A stretch of 64,000 nucleotides of DNA from Solanum dulcamara. Its lineage: Eukaryota > Streptophyta > Magnoliopsida > Solanales > Solanaceae. Positions within the stretch are counted from its first letter, which is position 1. Each line of letters starts with the position of its first letter. The stretch lies in NCBI RefSeq assembly GCF_947179165.1, contig NC_077241.1, forward strand, positions 33,289,246 through 33,353,245. The letters run 5' to 3'. The notes under the pieces were generated by a model. That model made no database searches. It had not been told where the DNA came from and saw nothing but the letters and a program-made list of their open reading frames with translations. The translations under genes were made by a program, and so were the position numbers. This document shows positions 8,036 through 20,646 of this stretch, one piece after another.

Positions 8036-11000
8036 TGTTACACCCCGAACTCTTGAGCTCGGAACGTCTTCTTAAGTTCCTTAGACACTATCATGTGAGT
8101 CGGATATGCTACGACACTATCAAACAACTCTAAGGAAAAAAAATTGTGATACCTCGCGAGAAGGAAGGTTGGAGATAGAGTCATAAGAATCCAGAAAGAG
8201 TTGGAGGCTAAGAAATGAGTCGTAGGAATCGATTTACCTACGTAAGACACTAAGTTAAGATTCTTATACAATTAAGTTGCTTAAGGATATACCAAGCTTA
8301 CGTAGTGCGGATTACATGAGCTCTTAAAGTAAGACGAGATTACGAACCCGCGAGGAAGCGAAAAAGACGACGCGTGGCAGCCAATGGAGGAGCGACACAT
8401 GGTAGCACCTCAAGAAAGCAGGTGATGCACCTACTTAGGGTCAAGTAGGTGATGCAGCTGCTTGGGGGAGGTGGACCCCGCTGCCACGTGGCAGCCCCTA
8501 ATTGGCAGCATGACACGGTGGCCAATCATGGCTTGACACGTGTCATCCTTAGGGGCTGACACATGTCACCCCTTGGGACCACCCATATAAGTGATATGTA
8601 TCTCAAACTTCAGCTTGCTCATCAAAATTTCCAGCAGCAATGTGAACAAAAAAACCCTAAAGCTAAGGAGAGAAACTTGCGACGGCTTTGGGAGAAAAAT
8701 AGGTAAGTCCCATTTTTGTTCCGTAAATTAATTAATTAGCGTATACTAAGATGATATGGAAGTATTATTAGTACAAAATTAGGATTTGGTGCAGAAAAAA
8801 ACGGACAGCAAGCTGCCACGACGTTACAGCACGCTGAAAAAATTTCCGAGGCGCGATTTTGGCGAGTTCTAGCCAATTTCGGGAAAGGTAAGTTCTTACC
8901 CTCTAATTGGAAGTTTATGATGTTAAATTATGGTGTATTACACACCTTAAGAGCTGCTGGAATTTGGGGAAAAGGTTTGAAAAGTTCGGCGTTCGAAATA
9001 AACGAATTTAGAATCGCTATAGTTAAGTTGTTGTCGAAATAAGGTGTTGTGCGCGTGGGGGCTGCTTTTGGTTGTGTTGTGGCGTGTTTCAGGGTCTAAA
9101 AGTTCTATAAATGAGGTGTTGGGGATGCTGGTTTCAGCCACATGACCCTCCGCTTTGCAATTAAAGAATTCGCGAAAGAAAGATTAAAAACTCTAGTTTT
9201 TGTATCTTAGTTTCGAGTGAATTGTTGGGGGTTTATATTGTGTAATTTTGGTCGTAATATGTATATGTATGGGCTTATGGTTGCATTGTTGGTTGGATTC
9301 AGGTGCTAAGGACATGGTTGGGAATTCGGATAGGGCACATTATAGGGGAGGTGCTGCCCGATTTTCGTTAACATCCTAACTAGTTAAGGAACTAGTCGAG
9401 AAGGCGAGCGAAGGGATAAATGTTATGAATACTCGTGGGTAGTCTAAGTTTCTGAAAAGTCCAAGGTTGTTAATACTTATATTACTTCCATGTTAAATAG
9501 GTTTCGAGGACAATGATGTGTACGTGATTAAGAGAAGTCCATACAAGGTATGTAAAGTTTTCTTTTGGCGTGTTTTTGGAATAAATATGTAGAGCTATTC
9601 GTCTTTTCTTTCGGCATGTCTTAGATATAAGTTATAAATGATATGTATATGATATTCGGGATTCAATCCATTCGTAAAGCCCTGAGTATGAGTCGGGACT
9701 CTTGTTCATTTTGTGATATTAGAACTTCTGCAATAGCTGAGTCATTGCCTTTTAGTCTTCTATGTGATGAAAACTAGTACATGTAAATCCTATTTCTTCT
9801 TTCCTTTGGAATGGCTTAACTTTAAGTGAAATGGTATATGATATAGGTTTAGAGGTAATTCCATTTATGAGCTCTGATTGTAACTCGTGACTTGTAGTCA
9901 CTCCTGAACATTGAAAGTCTGAAAGTAGTCAAACTACTATTCTCGAGCCTGCTATATAATGAATAGAAAGTAGAGGTACCAGCTCCTCTTTTTAGAGGCT
10001 CTGAAATGATAAATGTCGTTGATTGCATGAGTCGAGTCTTTGACTAGATAAATTGTGTTTCTTATTGTATAGACTATATTTATGATTACATGAATTATGT
10101 GGCATTATTTTGATGCATGTTTGTGATCCATGAAGCCCCAACTAATGTAATCCCTAATAACATCTAAAGGGATACCTCGGATAATTACTCCCCAAGTCTT
10201 CAGGTGACGGTTCACTTGACTGTTTCATCGAGTCTTAGATAATGACTTAGTTGCATATGGTTTCTCACTACTCTACTCGTGCATACTGTAACCCATCCTT
10301 CCTCGAGTCCCATGATGGGCCAGGATATGTTATCGTGCACAGTGTTACTGCTTCTTTCACCGCGTCCTGGGCCGGATGTGTATAGTTCCACGCACGAGGA
10401 GACGATGCCGTACGTGAGGTGTGATATATGTTATATGTTATGACGATACGATTATTCACCGAGTCCCGGGCCGGTAGTAATATGATAGTATATGTGGTGA
10501 AATAAGGAAGGAACACCGAGTCCCTCCTTAGAGGGCTGGGTACGTATGTATATTATGATGGTACGCTATAGACGTACACCACTCCATTCACCGAGTCCCT
10601 CACTAAAGGGTCGGATACTTTATGTAGGCATACATATGAGATTAAAGCAATACATTGTGACCCTGAGCCCCACAGTGAACCAGGTATAATACGATGATAT
10701 ACTTGATAAGATGATACCGTATACGATGGTATGATACCGTATACGATGATATGATAAAATGAAATGCATTATGATACGATGATATATGATTATGAAGTAA
10801 TGATGATGACACCGGGTTCACTAGAGGGCCGAGCACAGTATATGATGGTGTATAGGATCACGTGTCCCAAGGTGCAGGTACAGTAATTTGTTAATTGTTA
10901 TACTTATCCCCTGCATCCCTATTCTAGTTATGATCTCAGTTACGATATGTTATGCTTTACATACTCAGTACATATATCGTACTGACCCCCCTTTTCTCGG

Positions 11001-11110
11001 GGGGCTGCGTTTCATGCCCGCAGGTACAGATGTTTATTCTGGAGATCCATCAGCATAGGAGTTCAGATGTTTATTCGGATAGTCACGGCCTATGGGGTTG
11101 GGTCGTGAAA
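8036..11110 (+). repeat. A1 3' LTR with internal deletion
   Basis: The LTR is 3075 bp, from TGTTACACCCCG to GTCGTGAAA. It is colinear with the 5' LTR except that about 391 bp (matching 3709-4099) are missing and replaced by a 16-bp insert at 11065-11080. One of the three G-box palindromes has decayed to TGACACATGTCA near 8557, a CpG transition. The other two remain at 8484-8491 (CCACGTGG core) and 8534-8545. Confidence 0.92.
11065..11080 (+). other. Filler DNA at a deletion junction in A1 3' LTR
   Basis: The insert starts AGATGTTTATTC, an exact 12-bp copy of 11028-11039 lying 37 bp upstream, followed by GGAT. It sits precisely where 391 bp of LTR are missing. This is the signature of break repair with templated filler. 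Confidence 0.8.
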
Positions 11111-11115
11111 ATAAC
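11111..11115. repeat. Target site duplication of A1, right (ATAAC)
   Basis: Matches 675-679. Confidence 0.85.
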
Positions 11116-12700
11116 AATTAGCATAAATAGAAGGGAAATAGGACTAAGGTAAACATCATAAAAGAAGAGTCATTAACAACTTCAAAACATTATCCATTCA
11201 TGTCAAACCATACCTCTACTTATAGATGTGGCGGGGGCTAAGACATGTCCCTAGCTCACCCTCAATCGAAATGGAAATAAGAACCATGCAAGGTATTCAA
11301 AAGTCATTACATAACATAAGCAACAAAAAGGAAGGAATATTGTTCCCAAAACATGGGAACTCACCAACTAGATATTCTTCAATGAAATCAACTAGCCACA
11401 TGGAGGTGAATATGCACCAACACCGGTTCCTACATGGTGATATCATATAGGTAAAAGAGTATGCGTTAGTACTTTGAATATACTTAGTATATAGGCATGC
11501 ATTTATTGAAGAAATATGAGAACATTAATATAGTATGGAACATAGTACAATGCATGCATAATCAATCAAGTAAATGACATTTTATACATTTATTTGTGGG
11601 AAGAGGACTCTAACCGACATCTAAGACCAGGCGAGTTATTACATGGAATCCAACATAACCCTGTAGGTTGGCACAGGAAGACTAATTGTTGGGTAGAACT
11701 CTGTCAACTTCATTCATTTCTTTAACATTTTGTGTTATTTGTGGATCCACTAGCCTAAGTCTACAAAGACTTCTATGTTGGCACATAGTTAATGAGACAA
11801 GGGGTTGCTACTAGGATTCCCTAACCGAATCCCCCCTCAATGCTCCATTCGATGCTAAGTCAATCCCCCAAAATAGTTTAATATATCACAAAAACATAAT
11901 CATTTACATATGTTTAGATCATCAAAGCATCATTAGGTAGAATAGCTCATTAAACTCTTCGTTGATTCACACAAGTGAGAATTGGCCTTTCACAAGTGGA
12001 ATTCATAATTTCATAATCCTTTCATCATTTTTTCATTTCATAAGACTCCTTTGATCATAAATATTGCTTTCATAAACATTTATTTGGATTTAAAGCTTTC
12101 AATTCAAAATTTATTGTGAATATAGTAACACTACATGGGTTCTATTAAATCAACTTTCAAATCATTTAAATCAATGCTAGGATGCATGAGAGTAATGGAA
12201 CACATCAATTTAGAACATTTTTAAAACAAACCACCAATACACCTTAAAACCCTTTTCATGCATTCATATAGGACCTTGAAAAATCAACCATTCCATTAAA
12301 TAGGAGTCAATATAGGTTAACATAGATACCTAAAATTTAAATATTCAATAATCCATACATTTGGGATCATAATATGAAAATCCATAACATCCACAATTTT
12401 AAATGAGCTATTAGGTTTATAAAAATACTTGGGCTCCATGGGTGGAAGAACCCATAAATGAGACTCACATACCTTGGTAAATAAATCCCTAATGTCGATT
12501 TGAAAATTGAGACTTAAAGAACTTGGAAATGGAACCCTAGCTTGGAAGATAAACCCTTGGAAGGACTTAAAGAGGAAAGGATTTTGTGTGTTTGAGTCTT
12601 AGTGTGAGAATCAATGGTTTGAGATAGTTTAGGTCCTTTATATAGGGTAATTTAATTCATAAAACAACCACACTTTGATGATCCGAGTCATAGGAAAACT
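11116..12700 (-). repeat. Family B LTR fragment, right piece
   Basis: This continues the reverse-strand LTR interrupted by A1. It shares the GCTAAGACATGTCCCTA block with the family B LTR at 52530-52560, then the CCACTAGCC region and the AAGTCAATCCC block seen in other family B LTRs. It is truncated near 12700, where the internal region of A2 begins. I see no gene in it; the 74-codon ORF at 11226-11450 has no motif. Confidence 0.6.
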
Positions 12701-14699
12701 CCTTATACTAACTTTAGATCGTAACAGAAGGACGACATCAATGAAAGGAAGTGACTGACGATATTGGAAGTCACAAAGAACGCATGTCAGCAAAGGTATA
12801 AAGGATATATGTTAGGTACGGTATTGAAGTATGATTGAAAAATAAAGTTGAAAACTGAAAGGAGAGTAGACAAGGAAGTGTAACAGATGTAGTTCGAAGT
12901 TGGACATACGAGGTAAGTCTATTATTTTTATACTATTATTGATATTGAAAGCCCTGTATGACTACGATATGAGATGATATTGAAAGACCCATGTGGCTAC
13001 GATATGAGATGATATTGAAAGCCTTTAGTGGCTGTGATGTGATATGAATATATATGTTGGCTCTATGAGGCATTGTTGGTATTTCTTGCATATATGTTTT
13101 GGGGATAGTTAAGCAAGATAGAGGAAACTCTGCCAAAATTTTCCCAGAATAGGAAAAAGGAATAAAATGTAGATTCATAATATGTCTTGGAAGTTGATAC
13201 CAAATACCCCTAGTATGTTGAATTAAAGCAGGTACCCTCCAAGTCATTGATAAGAGGCACCCTTTTTACTTGGGGAATTTTATTTCGGGAAAGCAAAAGC
13301 CTATCTGAGCAGTAAAGTTCAGCCTAAGGTATCTTTAGTCGTAGTTTGCCTTAGGCAAAAGCTCATGTTGAAGAGCAAGATGCCCAATGATAGAGTTTCA
13401 TTTTTTGTTGAAAATTATAGAACCCTCAACTATTATTAGAGGACTAGATAGATTGTTCACAACTTAAGAATAAATCTATAAGAAGACCATGTGAGTCAAA
13501 CATTAAGGAGCACAGTGATGCTCATTGGATTCTAGTTCTCTTTTCATGGTAATTGGAATATGTCCCAGGATAACACTTTATTAGTCCTTCACCAACTAAT
13601 TGAAGATGGAGTCTATAGGGGGAAATTCTAACAGAAGCACCCTAGATAGATGTCATGAACTGAATATGTAAGTATGAATTTAAAGGTATGGTACCATAAC
13701 ACGGGGACAGGATATAGTACTAAGTAAGTTGGGAAAAGAAAATGTGATGAATTTGAGACTGGACACAGAGACATAGAGCAAGGTATAAGAGGATAAAGGT
13801 ATAAGTACCCCGTTAATGGGGGGAATCGGATAAGAGGAATGCAAGGGTAAGATGGAAATAGTGGACAGTATAATATATTGGACATGGATGCTTAAACTCA
13901 ATAAGATCCCTTGGTGAAATAAGTTAGTAAGGTCTAAAAGTCACCAATGATTTGATAGAAGTTAGAATAGTATCTAAGGCAATGTTAAGAAGTTTTTAAA
14001 AAGACCCTGAATGACACAACGTTAGAAGAAGAATGCGTATATAAAGGAAAGGGTACGACTAAGGAATGGTATCGATTAACTCAGGAGATACTATAAAGTA
14101 TAAGGATACGATGCTGGATTAAAAGCCAAGATATTGGCTATGGAATTAGTCATAACTGATGTTGCAATAGATAAATAACCAAGGAAGGGGAACAGAAAAA
14201 CCCCTATGATAGGAGATGAGAGATGCTAAGATGGGTTCAGCCAAACTACCGAAATGGGATTAGAGTTACAGGCAAGTAAGATATGGCCATAGTTGGACCA
14301 AAGAGCTATCCCAATATCGATTGTAGAATAAGGGAGAAAAAGGCAAGGTAACACATGAGACCTAGCGAGCGACACTAAGATATTTCTCAAGTGAAGTTGA
14401 GCAGCTTCTTATATTCTCGTGAAGGTAAAGGATGACAGGAGATAACATGTTTAGAGAGTTATAAGCTGGATAAGAAAATTGTGAAATGGTTTAACCAAGA
14501 CAAACAGAATTAACTAGTTACAAAAAGATGGCAAACTTATATGCTAAATTCCTCCCGAATTATACCACCTAATGATAGACAGAGCTTAAAGCGGCTATGA
14601 AGATCACTGTATGAATGAACTTTAGTACTACTAAGTAGCCAACCCTAAGGATTGGGAAAACAAGAAGAAACCCAAAGGGTAGAGTACCAGTTAAAGTCT
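12700..14699 (+). other. A2 non-coding internal core
   Basis: No gag, protease or RT is recognisable. It contains an AGGTAAGT donor-like site at 12911-12918, the conserved word block at 13054-13079 and a decayed internal purine tract near 13815-13825 (AATGGGGGGAA). ORFs on the opposite strand (for example 13628-13885) have no motif. Confidence 0.65.
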
Positions 14700-15600
14700 T
14701 CTCTAAGAAGTCGAGAGGTAATACATGAGGTCCCCATAGCTATCATCTTGAATAAAGGAGCTTAACTTATAGCTAGGCATTTGTATATAAGTCCAAGAAG
14801 AAGTCAGGAACATAAGTAAGTCTTAGTACCGCCGTTTACCCTCATAACTAATGAGCAGACTGAGCAGACTACTTAAACTCTGGGAGATATATCGTGAGTT
14901 GGTGTTGTTAACTTTGAAGGTAGTTGGGATGATCACCTACCACCTATCGAGTTTGCCTACAATAATAGCTACCATCCCAACATCTAGAAGGCCCCGTACA
15001 AGGCTTTATATAGCAGGACATATAAGTCCCCTATTGATCGGGTTAATGTTGGGAAGATTAAACTAGCAGACCCAGACCTAATTTATCAAGCTATTAACTA
15101 GCAGCCCAGAGTTGGCAGAAATTACAAGCGGATAATCGACGTTGATATTTAGCATTCAAGTCGATGATTGGGTATTCTTAAAAGTGTCACCCAGGAAGGG
15201 AATAATAAGATTCAGCAAGAAAAGGAAACTTAGCCCAAACTACATTAGAACATATCAAGTTGCTCATAAGATAGACAAAGTTACTTATCAATTAAACTTA
15301 CCACCTAATTTGGAAACCATACGCACAGTCCATCAAATATGGATGCTTCACAAATGTAATGGTGATCCACTAGAGTATGTACCATAAATGAAGTCTATGA
15401 AATAGAAAGGTTATCCTACGAGTAGCAACTTAGCGCCATCTTAGATTGGCAAATTAGAAGGTTGCAAACTGAGGACGTGACTTCTATCAAAGAAGCGTGG
15501 TAAAACAAAAATAAAGAGAGGGGATGACCTGAGAAGTCAAAAAGGAGATCGAGAAAAGATACTTGTACTTGTTCTCTATATCCATTGGTAATATGTACTC
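14700..15600 (+). pseudogene. A2 integrase and chromodomain relic
   Basis: Pieces of the integrase core are spread over three frames around 14720-15060: a GPHSYHLE-like block, then YNNSYHP- and KAPYKALYS-like segments. A cleaner block at 15160-15387 reads VDDWVFLKVSPRKGIIRFSK, KLSPNYI, then TVHQIWMLHKCNGDP, the C-terminal domain. Chromodomain remnants (LSYE, ILDWQIRRLQTEDVTSIK) follow to about 15560. There are many stops and it is non-functional. Confidence 0.75.
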
Positions 15601-15691
15601 CTAAATGGAGCAGATGGCGACTGTTATAGAAAACACCCAAAATCTCCCTGAAACCCTATAAGACAAGTTAACATTCGAGGATGAATGTTCT

Positions 15692-15705
15692 AAAGGGGGG
15701 AAGGA
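15692..15705 (+). promoter_or_regulatory. A2 polypurine tract
   Basis: AAAGGGGGGAAGGA directly precedes TGTTATATCCC, the LTR start. Confidence 0.9.
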
Positions 15706-18700
15706 TGTTATATCCCATACTTCTGTACCTTCAGACGTGTTCTTAAGCTTTTTGAAAATTGCCATGTGATCCCTATTATCTATCACGTTACCAAATAACT
15801 CTAAGGAAGGGAGGATGTCATGCCCTATGATAGTGAAGGTTGGAAATAGAGTTATAAGTATTTGAAAGGAGTTGGAGGCCAACTAACAAATCATGGAACT
15901 TGACTTGCTTGCATAAGCTACCGACTTGGACGTCTTATACAACTAAGCTACTTGAGTACACATCGAGCTTAAGTAGCAAGGAATACATAGGCTCTTAAAG
16001 TGAGACGAGATTACTAAACCACTGAAAGAAAAATAAGGAGACGATGCACCTACTTGAAGTAATTAGGTGACTCACCTACTGGAGGCATTGATGAAGTGGC
16101 ACCCTAGGGGCTTCCATGTGTCACCCCTAGGGGGATGCCATGGGTCACCTTCTAAAAGAGGGATATATACATGTGTAATATGCTGAAAATATTTCATTTC
16201 TTCATCCTTTCACTTTGGAAAACTTAGAGAAACTAGAGAGAAGGCTAGAGGCAGCCAAGAATTTTGCAAAGAAGAGGTAAGTCCTCCAATTTTGTTCCAT
16301 AATTTAAGTGTCTAAGGTATTTTTTAGTTAAGCAACGGTGTTTAACAACATAAAATTTATCGTTGGGGCAATGAGGAGATTTTTGTTCTTGTTAACAAAT
16401 CGGTTTTTTAAATGGGACTGCTATTAGTAATACTAGTACAACTCCTTTGCTTTTATCTACTCGAAAAAAGGGTGATAAAGTATAGGAGAGGTGCTGCCCA
16501 GATTTTATTTTTGAAATCCTACACAGACTGTTGTTGGTATTTTGGGCATATCTTTTTGTACAAAATTGTTGTAGGGGTGGTTTGAAATTGTATATGACTC
16601 TAAGAAATATGTATATAACTTTTATTGAGGCCACAAATCCTATTTCTCTCAATTACCCCTTTGAAACTAAGAGACAATACAAGATAGTAGGCTGTCCAAA
16701 ATTCTCATTTTGATAGTTTTGGCGCGTTTTGGTCAATTTCGTATAAGGTAAGTCTTTACTTTCAATTTAGAGTTTATGGTGTTGGTATGAAGTGTATTAT
16801 ATGTTGTTTAAGTTTCTGTAAATGTAAAAATATTATATAAATGCTTGAAGTTGGAAATAATCTAAAATTTAAGTCGTTATAGTTAAATTATAGTCAAAAT
16901 AAGGCATTCTGCGTGTGGGGTTCTACTGCAGGTGTGTGGTGGTGTGTTGCAGGGCCTAAAATTATTCTAAAAGAGTTTTGGGAGCTGCTGGTTGTAGCCA
17001 CACGACCCTCCACTTCGTACGGTTAAAGGTTTTACAAAATAGAGACTAGAAACCCTATTTTGGATATCATAACTTTGAGCAAGACGTTTGGAATTTGTAT
17101 TGTGCAATATTGATGTGAATTGCTTATATATATGCTGCAGTTTTTTGTTGTTGGTTGGCTATAGTGATTAGGGATGTTATTGGAAATTCGGATAGGAAAG
17201 GTTATATAGGAGGTACTGCCCGATTTCCGGTAACGCCTTAACTAACTAAAAACTAGTCAAGAAGACGAGTGAGGAAATAAGTTCTATGAATACTTGTGTG
17301 CAACTTAAGATGCTTAAAAGTCAAGGTTTGTTGATGTTCGTATTGCTTCTATGTTGAATAGGTTTAAAGGACAACGAGGTGAACGTGACAAAGAGTAACC
17401 CGTAAGAGGTATGTAAAGCCTCTTTTCTTTTCGGCATGTCTTAGATTTAAGAGACAAATGATATGTGCATGAAGTCTGGGGTAATTCTATTCATGAGCTC
17501 TGAACATGATTCCTGATTCATAATTCATGTTCACTTCTGAATGTTAAGACTCTTAAAGTAGTTAAGCTCCCATTCCTCAAGTCTTCTATATGCTAAAAAG
17601 TAGTGTATGTAAAGCTTATTCCTTCTCTTGGCATGTCTTTGGCATAAGTACGTAAAGTTTATCTCTTCCTTTATTTTGGCATGTCTTCAAGTTAAGTAGT
17701 GAATGATATGAGCTTGAGGGTAAATCTACTCATATATGCCAAGCGTAATTCACGGTTCATATTTACTTCTTGATGATAGAATTCTTACAGTAATTGAACT
17801 AGGGCTTCTTAAGCCTTCCATAGATTAGGAAGGGACAAGTATGTAAAGCTTAACTCTTCTTTTCTCTTGGCATGTTTTAGCCATATGTTGTTCTATATGT
17901 AATATGGGGATAGTTCCATTCTTAGAACCCTGAGCATAAATCATTAATCCTATTCACTTTTAGATGTTAGAACTCCCGCCATGGCTGAGTTATGGTGTTG
18001 TAAGCCTTCTACGTGGTACAAAGTAATACACGTGAACCCTATCACTCCCTTTTCTTGAAATGTCTTAATGTAAGTAAAACGATGTATAATATAAGTTAGA
18101 GATAGTTCCATTTATAGTTTCTGGATGTGACTCATGACCTGTACTTACTTTTGACTGATAAGGGTCTTAAAGTAGCTAAACTACAACCCTTGAGCCTTCT
18201 ATAGGCTTAATAGTGATGGAATGTGTAATCTCCTATACCTAGGGGCTCTTGAACATACTTTATGGTTATACCTAAGAGATGTTTGATATGTTATGGAGTT
18301 TTATGTGCATGTATATGCATTGTTATGTGATATATGGATCGAACCGTTGTTCCTCGACTCTATTAAATGATATATATGCATACGGATCAGGCCGTCGTAC
18401 CTCGGCATTATCTTACGATATACAGATCAGGCCATCGTACCTCGGCATTATCATATGATATACGGATCGGGCCATCATACCTCGGTATTATCATATGATA
18501 TATGGATCGGGCCATCATTCCTCAGCATTATTACACGATATGTGGATTGGGCCATCATTCCTCGACATGTTCTAGCTATATACATGGATCGGGTTATACG
18601 TTCCACAGCGTTAATGGTATATATATGCCTATAATGATAGATGATGTATTTGTAACATCGAGTCCCCGAGCAGTCCGGATATGGTCGTGATAATGGTATA

Positions 18701-19311
18701 CATGCCTTTATTTTGTGAGGTGAAGGTACAGTACCTTATTAAATGTTATACTTGGTTTTCTGCATCCTTGTTTTAATTGTTATCTCAGTTATGTTATGCT
18801 TATATACTCAGTACATATATCGCACTGACCCCCCATTCTCGAGGGGGATACATTTCATGCCCACAGGTCTAGATGTAGGTGTTGGGAGTCCGCCAGTTTA
18901 GGATTCCACTCAGCTAGTTTGGAAGGAGCTCTATTGATTTAGAGCCAAGTTGTAGTACCAAACCTCCTATGTATATATTTGTTTATTCAGGGGTACAGCG
19001 AGGGACCTGTCTCGCCATATGTTACTATTAATATTCTTAGAGGTCTGTAGACATATATGTGGGTTATACGTGTAAGTTTTGTTCAATTATGCCTACATGA
19101 TGTATTGTAAATATTAAGGTACTATGGCAGCTTGGTCGGCTTGCACGCCCTTTCATGATAATATACAAATGAAAGAGGATATAGGTATGAAAATGCTAGA
19201 CCCACTGGGGTTCTTATGGATAGTTCTTATATTGATCATTACATCTGATAGATATGGATATGGGGGTCCAGGTCGGACCCTAGTCGCGGCCCATGGGGTT
19301 GGGTCATGACA
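15706..19311 (+). repeat. A2 3' LTR
   Basis: The LTR is 3606 bp, from TGTTATATCCC to GTCATGACA. It is more diverged than the A1 LTRs. A TATATA box lies near 16164. Donor-like AGGTAAGT sites at 16275 and 16746 match those of A1 in position. A 40-bp tandem array expands it at 18331-18620. The ORF at 16531-16713 has no motif. Confidence 0.88.
18331..18620 (+). repeat. 40-bp tandem repeat in A2 LTR
   Basis: About six to seven units, each TATAnnGGATCGGGCCATCA-like followed by CCTCGGCATTATC, start near 18331, 18371, 18419, 18459, 18499, 18539 and 18577. The later ones step by almost exactly 40 bp. Other family A LTRs have a single related unit (for example 21603-21640), so this is a local expansion. 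Confidence 0.85.
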
Positions 19312-20646
19312 TTGGCCTTAGTATAGGATGTAAACTTGCCTTAGATGTTCTGGCGTCGCTCTGGTGGACTTAGATTATTGTAGAATAGAGAAGCAGGCTA
19401 GTGCCTGGTAGTTTGGCCTTAGTTAGGCGTTACCCTTGCTCTTAAAAATATCCTCATCCATAAATCTATATAATTGTTACTTTTGTGCTGCATCAGCAAC
19501 ACTAGATTTCATAATTGTTGACTTTGGCTCCGGTTCTAGTTTTGATGGCATATTGGTTGGCTCATTTGGGAAAAGATTTTTGGTACTATTGTATTCTAGT
19601 TGCGAAGTAGAATGTTTGGCATCATGGGATCAATTATCTGTGAGCATCCAGGTACCAAGTCCCAGCCTCGATCATACCGATATATTATGGCGAGTATCGA
19701 GGTACCATGTTCCGGCCTCAACCGCACTTATGTATTATGGCAAGTATTCGGCTACCCAATCTTGGCCTTGGACACTTTAAATATTTAGGTGAGCATCTAG
19801 GTCCCAGTCCTGGCCTCGACCCCTAAGTCACCATTAGATCGATTGACTATTGGAGATTCTGGGTTATGGAAATGATATAGTATTTCGGCTCCTAACATCG
19901 CCGATTCTTGATTCCTAGCCTTGGTAGTTGTAGCTATTCTATGTACTCGGTGGGCTTATGGGGGTTTGTCCAGGTTTTTATTTAACTTGAGCACGAGTGT
20001 CCCAGCTTGGCTTATGGGGGACCTAGTTGGGTATAGTTAGCTGTAGTTCCCATAGGTAGTACTCTTTCCCTTTTTTGATACTTATGTTGACTACTATTTA
20101 GGCTATTCTTCTTTTTCATATTATTTTTACCTTTTCTTCTCAATCGGCCTATCATGCCTACTGGACTGGGTACCTGTTGTCTTGGTACTCATACTATACT
20201 CTACATCTACTTTCATGATACAAAATCGAGCACCAGCTACAACCACGGATAGATCGAGCCTGTTGTAGTCAGCTTCGGAGACTAGGGTGAGTACTTGGCA
20301 TTTTTGGATCATTTATGTCTCCTTTAGTGTGGATGACCCATGTTTTGCCTTTTGAGACTAATTAGTTGTTATATATATTTTCGTTCCACTTTCGGGACTC
20401 GTACTCATATTTTATATTGTAGCAGCTCCGTACTTGTGATTTCCAGGTTTTGGGAGGGATCTTTAGTTGTTTATATCATGTTTTTGTTTACTTTCGCTTA
20501 TTCTTTCTGCTTATCTTTATAATTCGTCACTCTTGTTTAGTTTTTACCCTCAAACCCATTACTTGAAGATCCAGATTGACGGGATGGCTTACCTACTGGT
20601 GGGTTATACTAGGTGCTATCATTACTTAAGGAATTAGGTCGTGACA
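19312..20646 (+). repeat. Unclassified LTR-like sequence
   Basis: This stretch joins the A2 3' LTR to the truncated A3 5' LTR. It has no recognisable protein; the ORFs at 19436-19780 and 20340-20522 lack motifs. It ends GGTCGTGACA, like a solanaceous gypsy LTR, so it may be part of another LTR, but I see no matching start, primer site or target duplication. It contains the 50-bp minisatellite at 19642-19840. Confidence 0.4.
19642..19840 (+). repeat. 50-bp minisatellite, four units
   Basis: Units start at 19642, 19692, 19742 and 19791. Each opens GAGTATCGAGGTACC-like, then CCTCGACC-like, and ends TATTATGGC-like. The spacing is 50, 50 and 49 bp. Confidence 0.85.

Larger units (their letters stand above)
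680..11110 (+). mobile_element. Element A1: complete family A LTR retrotransposon (LARD-like)
   Basis: This is a complete 10.4-kb element with two long LTRs (680-4129 and 8036-11110), an initiator-Met primer site, a polypurine tract and a 5-bp target duplication. The internal region is only 3.9 kb. It holds a gag that lacks its capsid core, the first codons of protease, about 1.8 kb of non-coding sequence with a 5S rRNA-derived segment, and a decayed chromovirus integrase with chromodomain. RT and RNase H are absent, so it cannot move by itself. The LTRs look only a few percent diverged over the parts compared by eye, which suggests a fairly recent insertion. Both outer termini are mutated: the 5' end reads TA instead of TG, and the 3' end reads AA instead of CA. 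A1 landed inside a reverse-strand family B LTR. Confidence 0.92.
12700..19311 (+). mobile_element. Element A2: left-truncated family A retrotransposon
   Basis: A2 lacks its 5' LTR, primer site and first internal bases. It starts within the 5' untranslated region, at sequence homologous to about 22800 in A3. It keeps the non-coding core, an integrase relic, a polypurine tract and a full 3' LTR. It has no 5S-derived segment: the place where A1, A4 and A5 carry it (after GCTTAAAC near 13895) is uninterrupted here, which represents the empty state. Confidence 0.8.

Noticed and set aside
18331..18620. CRISPR-like array
   Set aside because: Units are contiguous diverged repeats with no unique spacers, and this is plant nuclear DNA.
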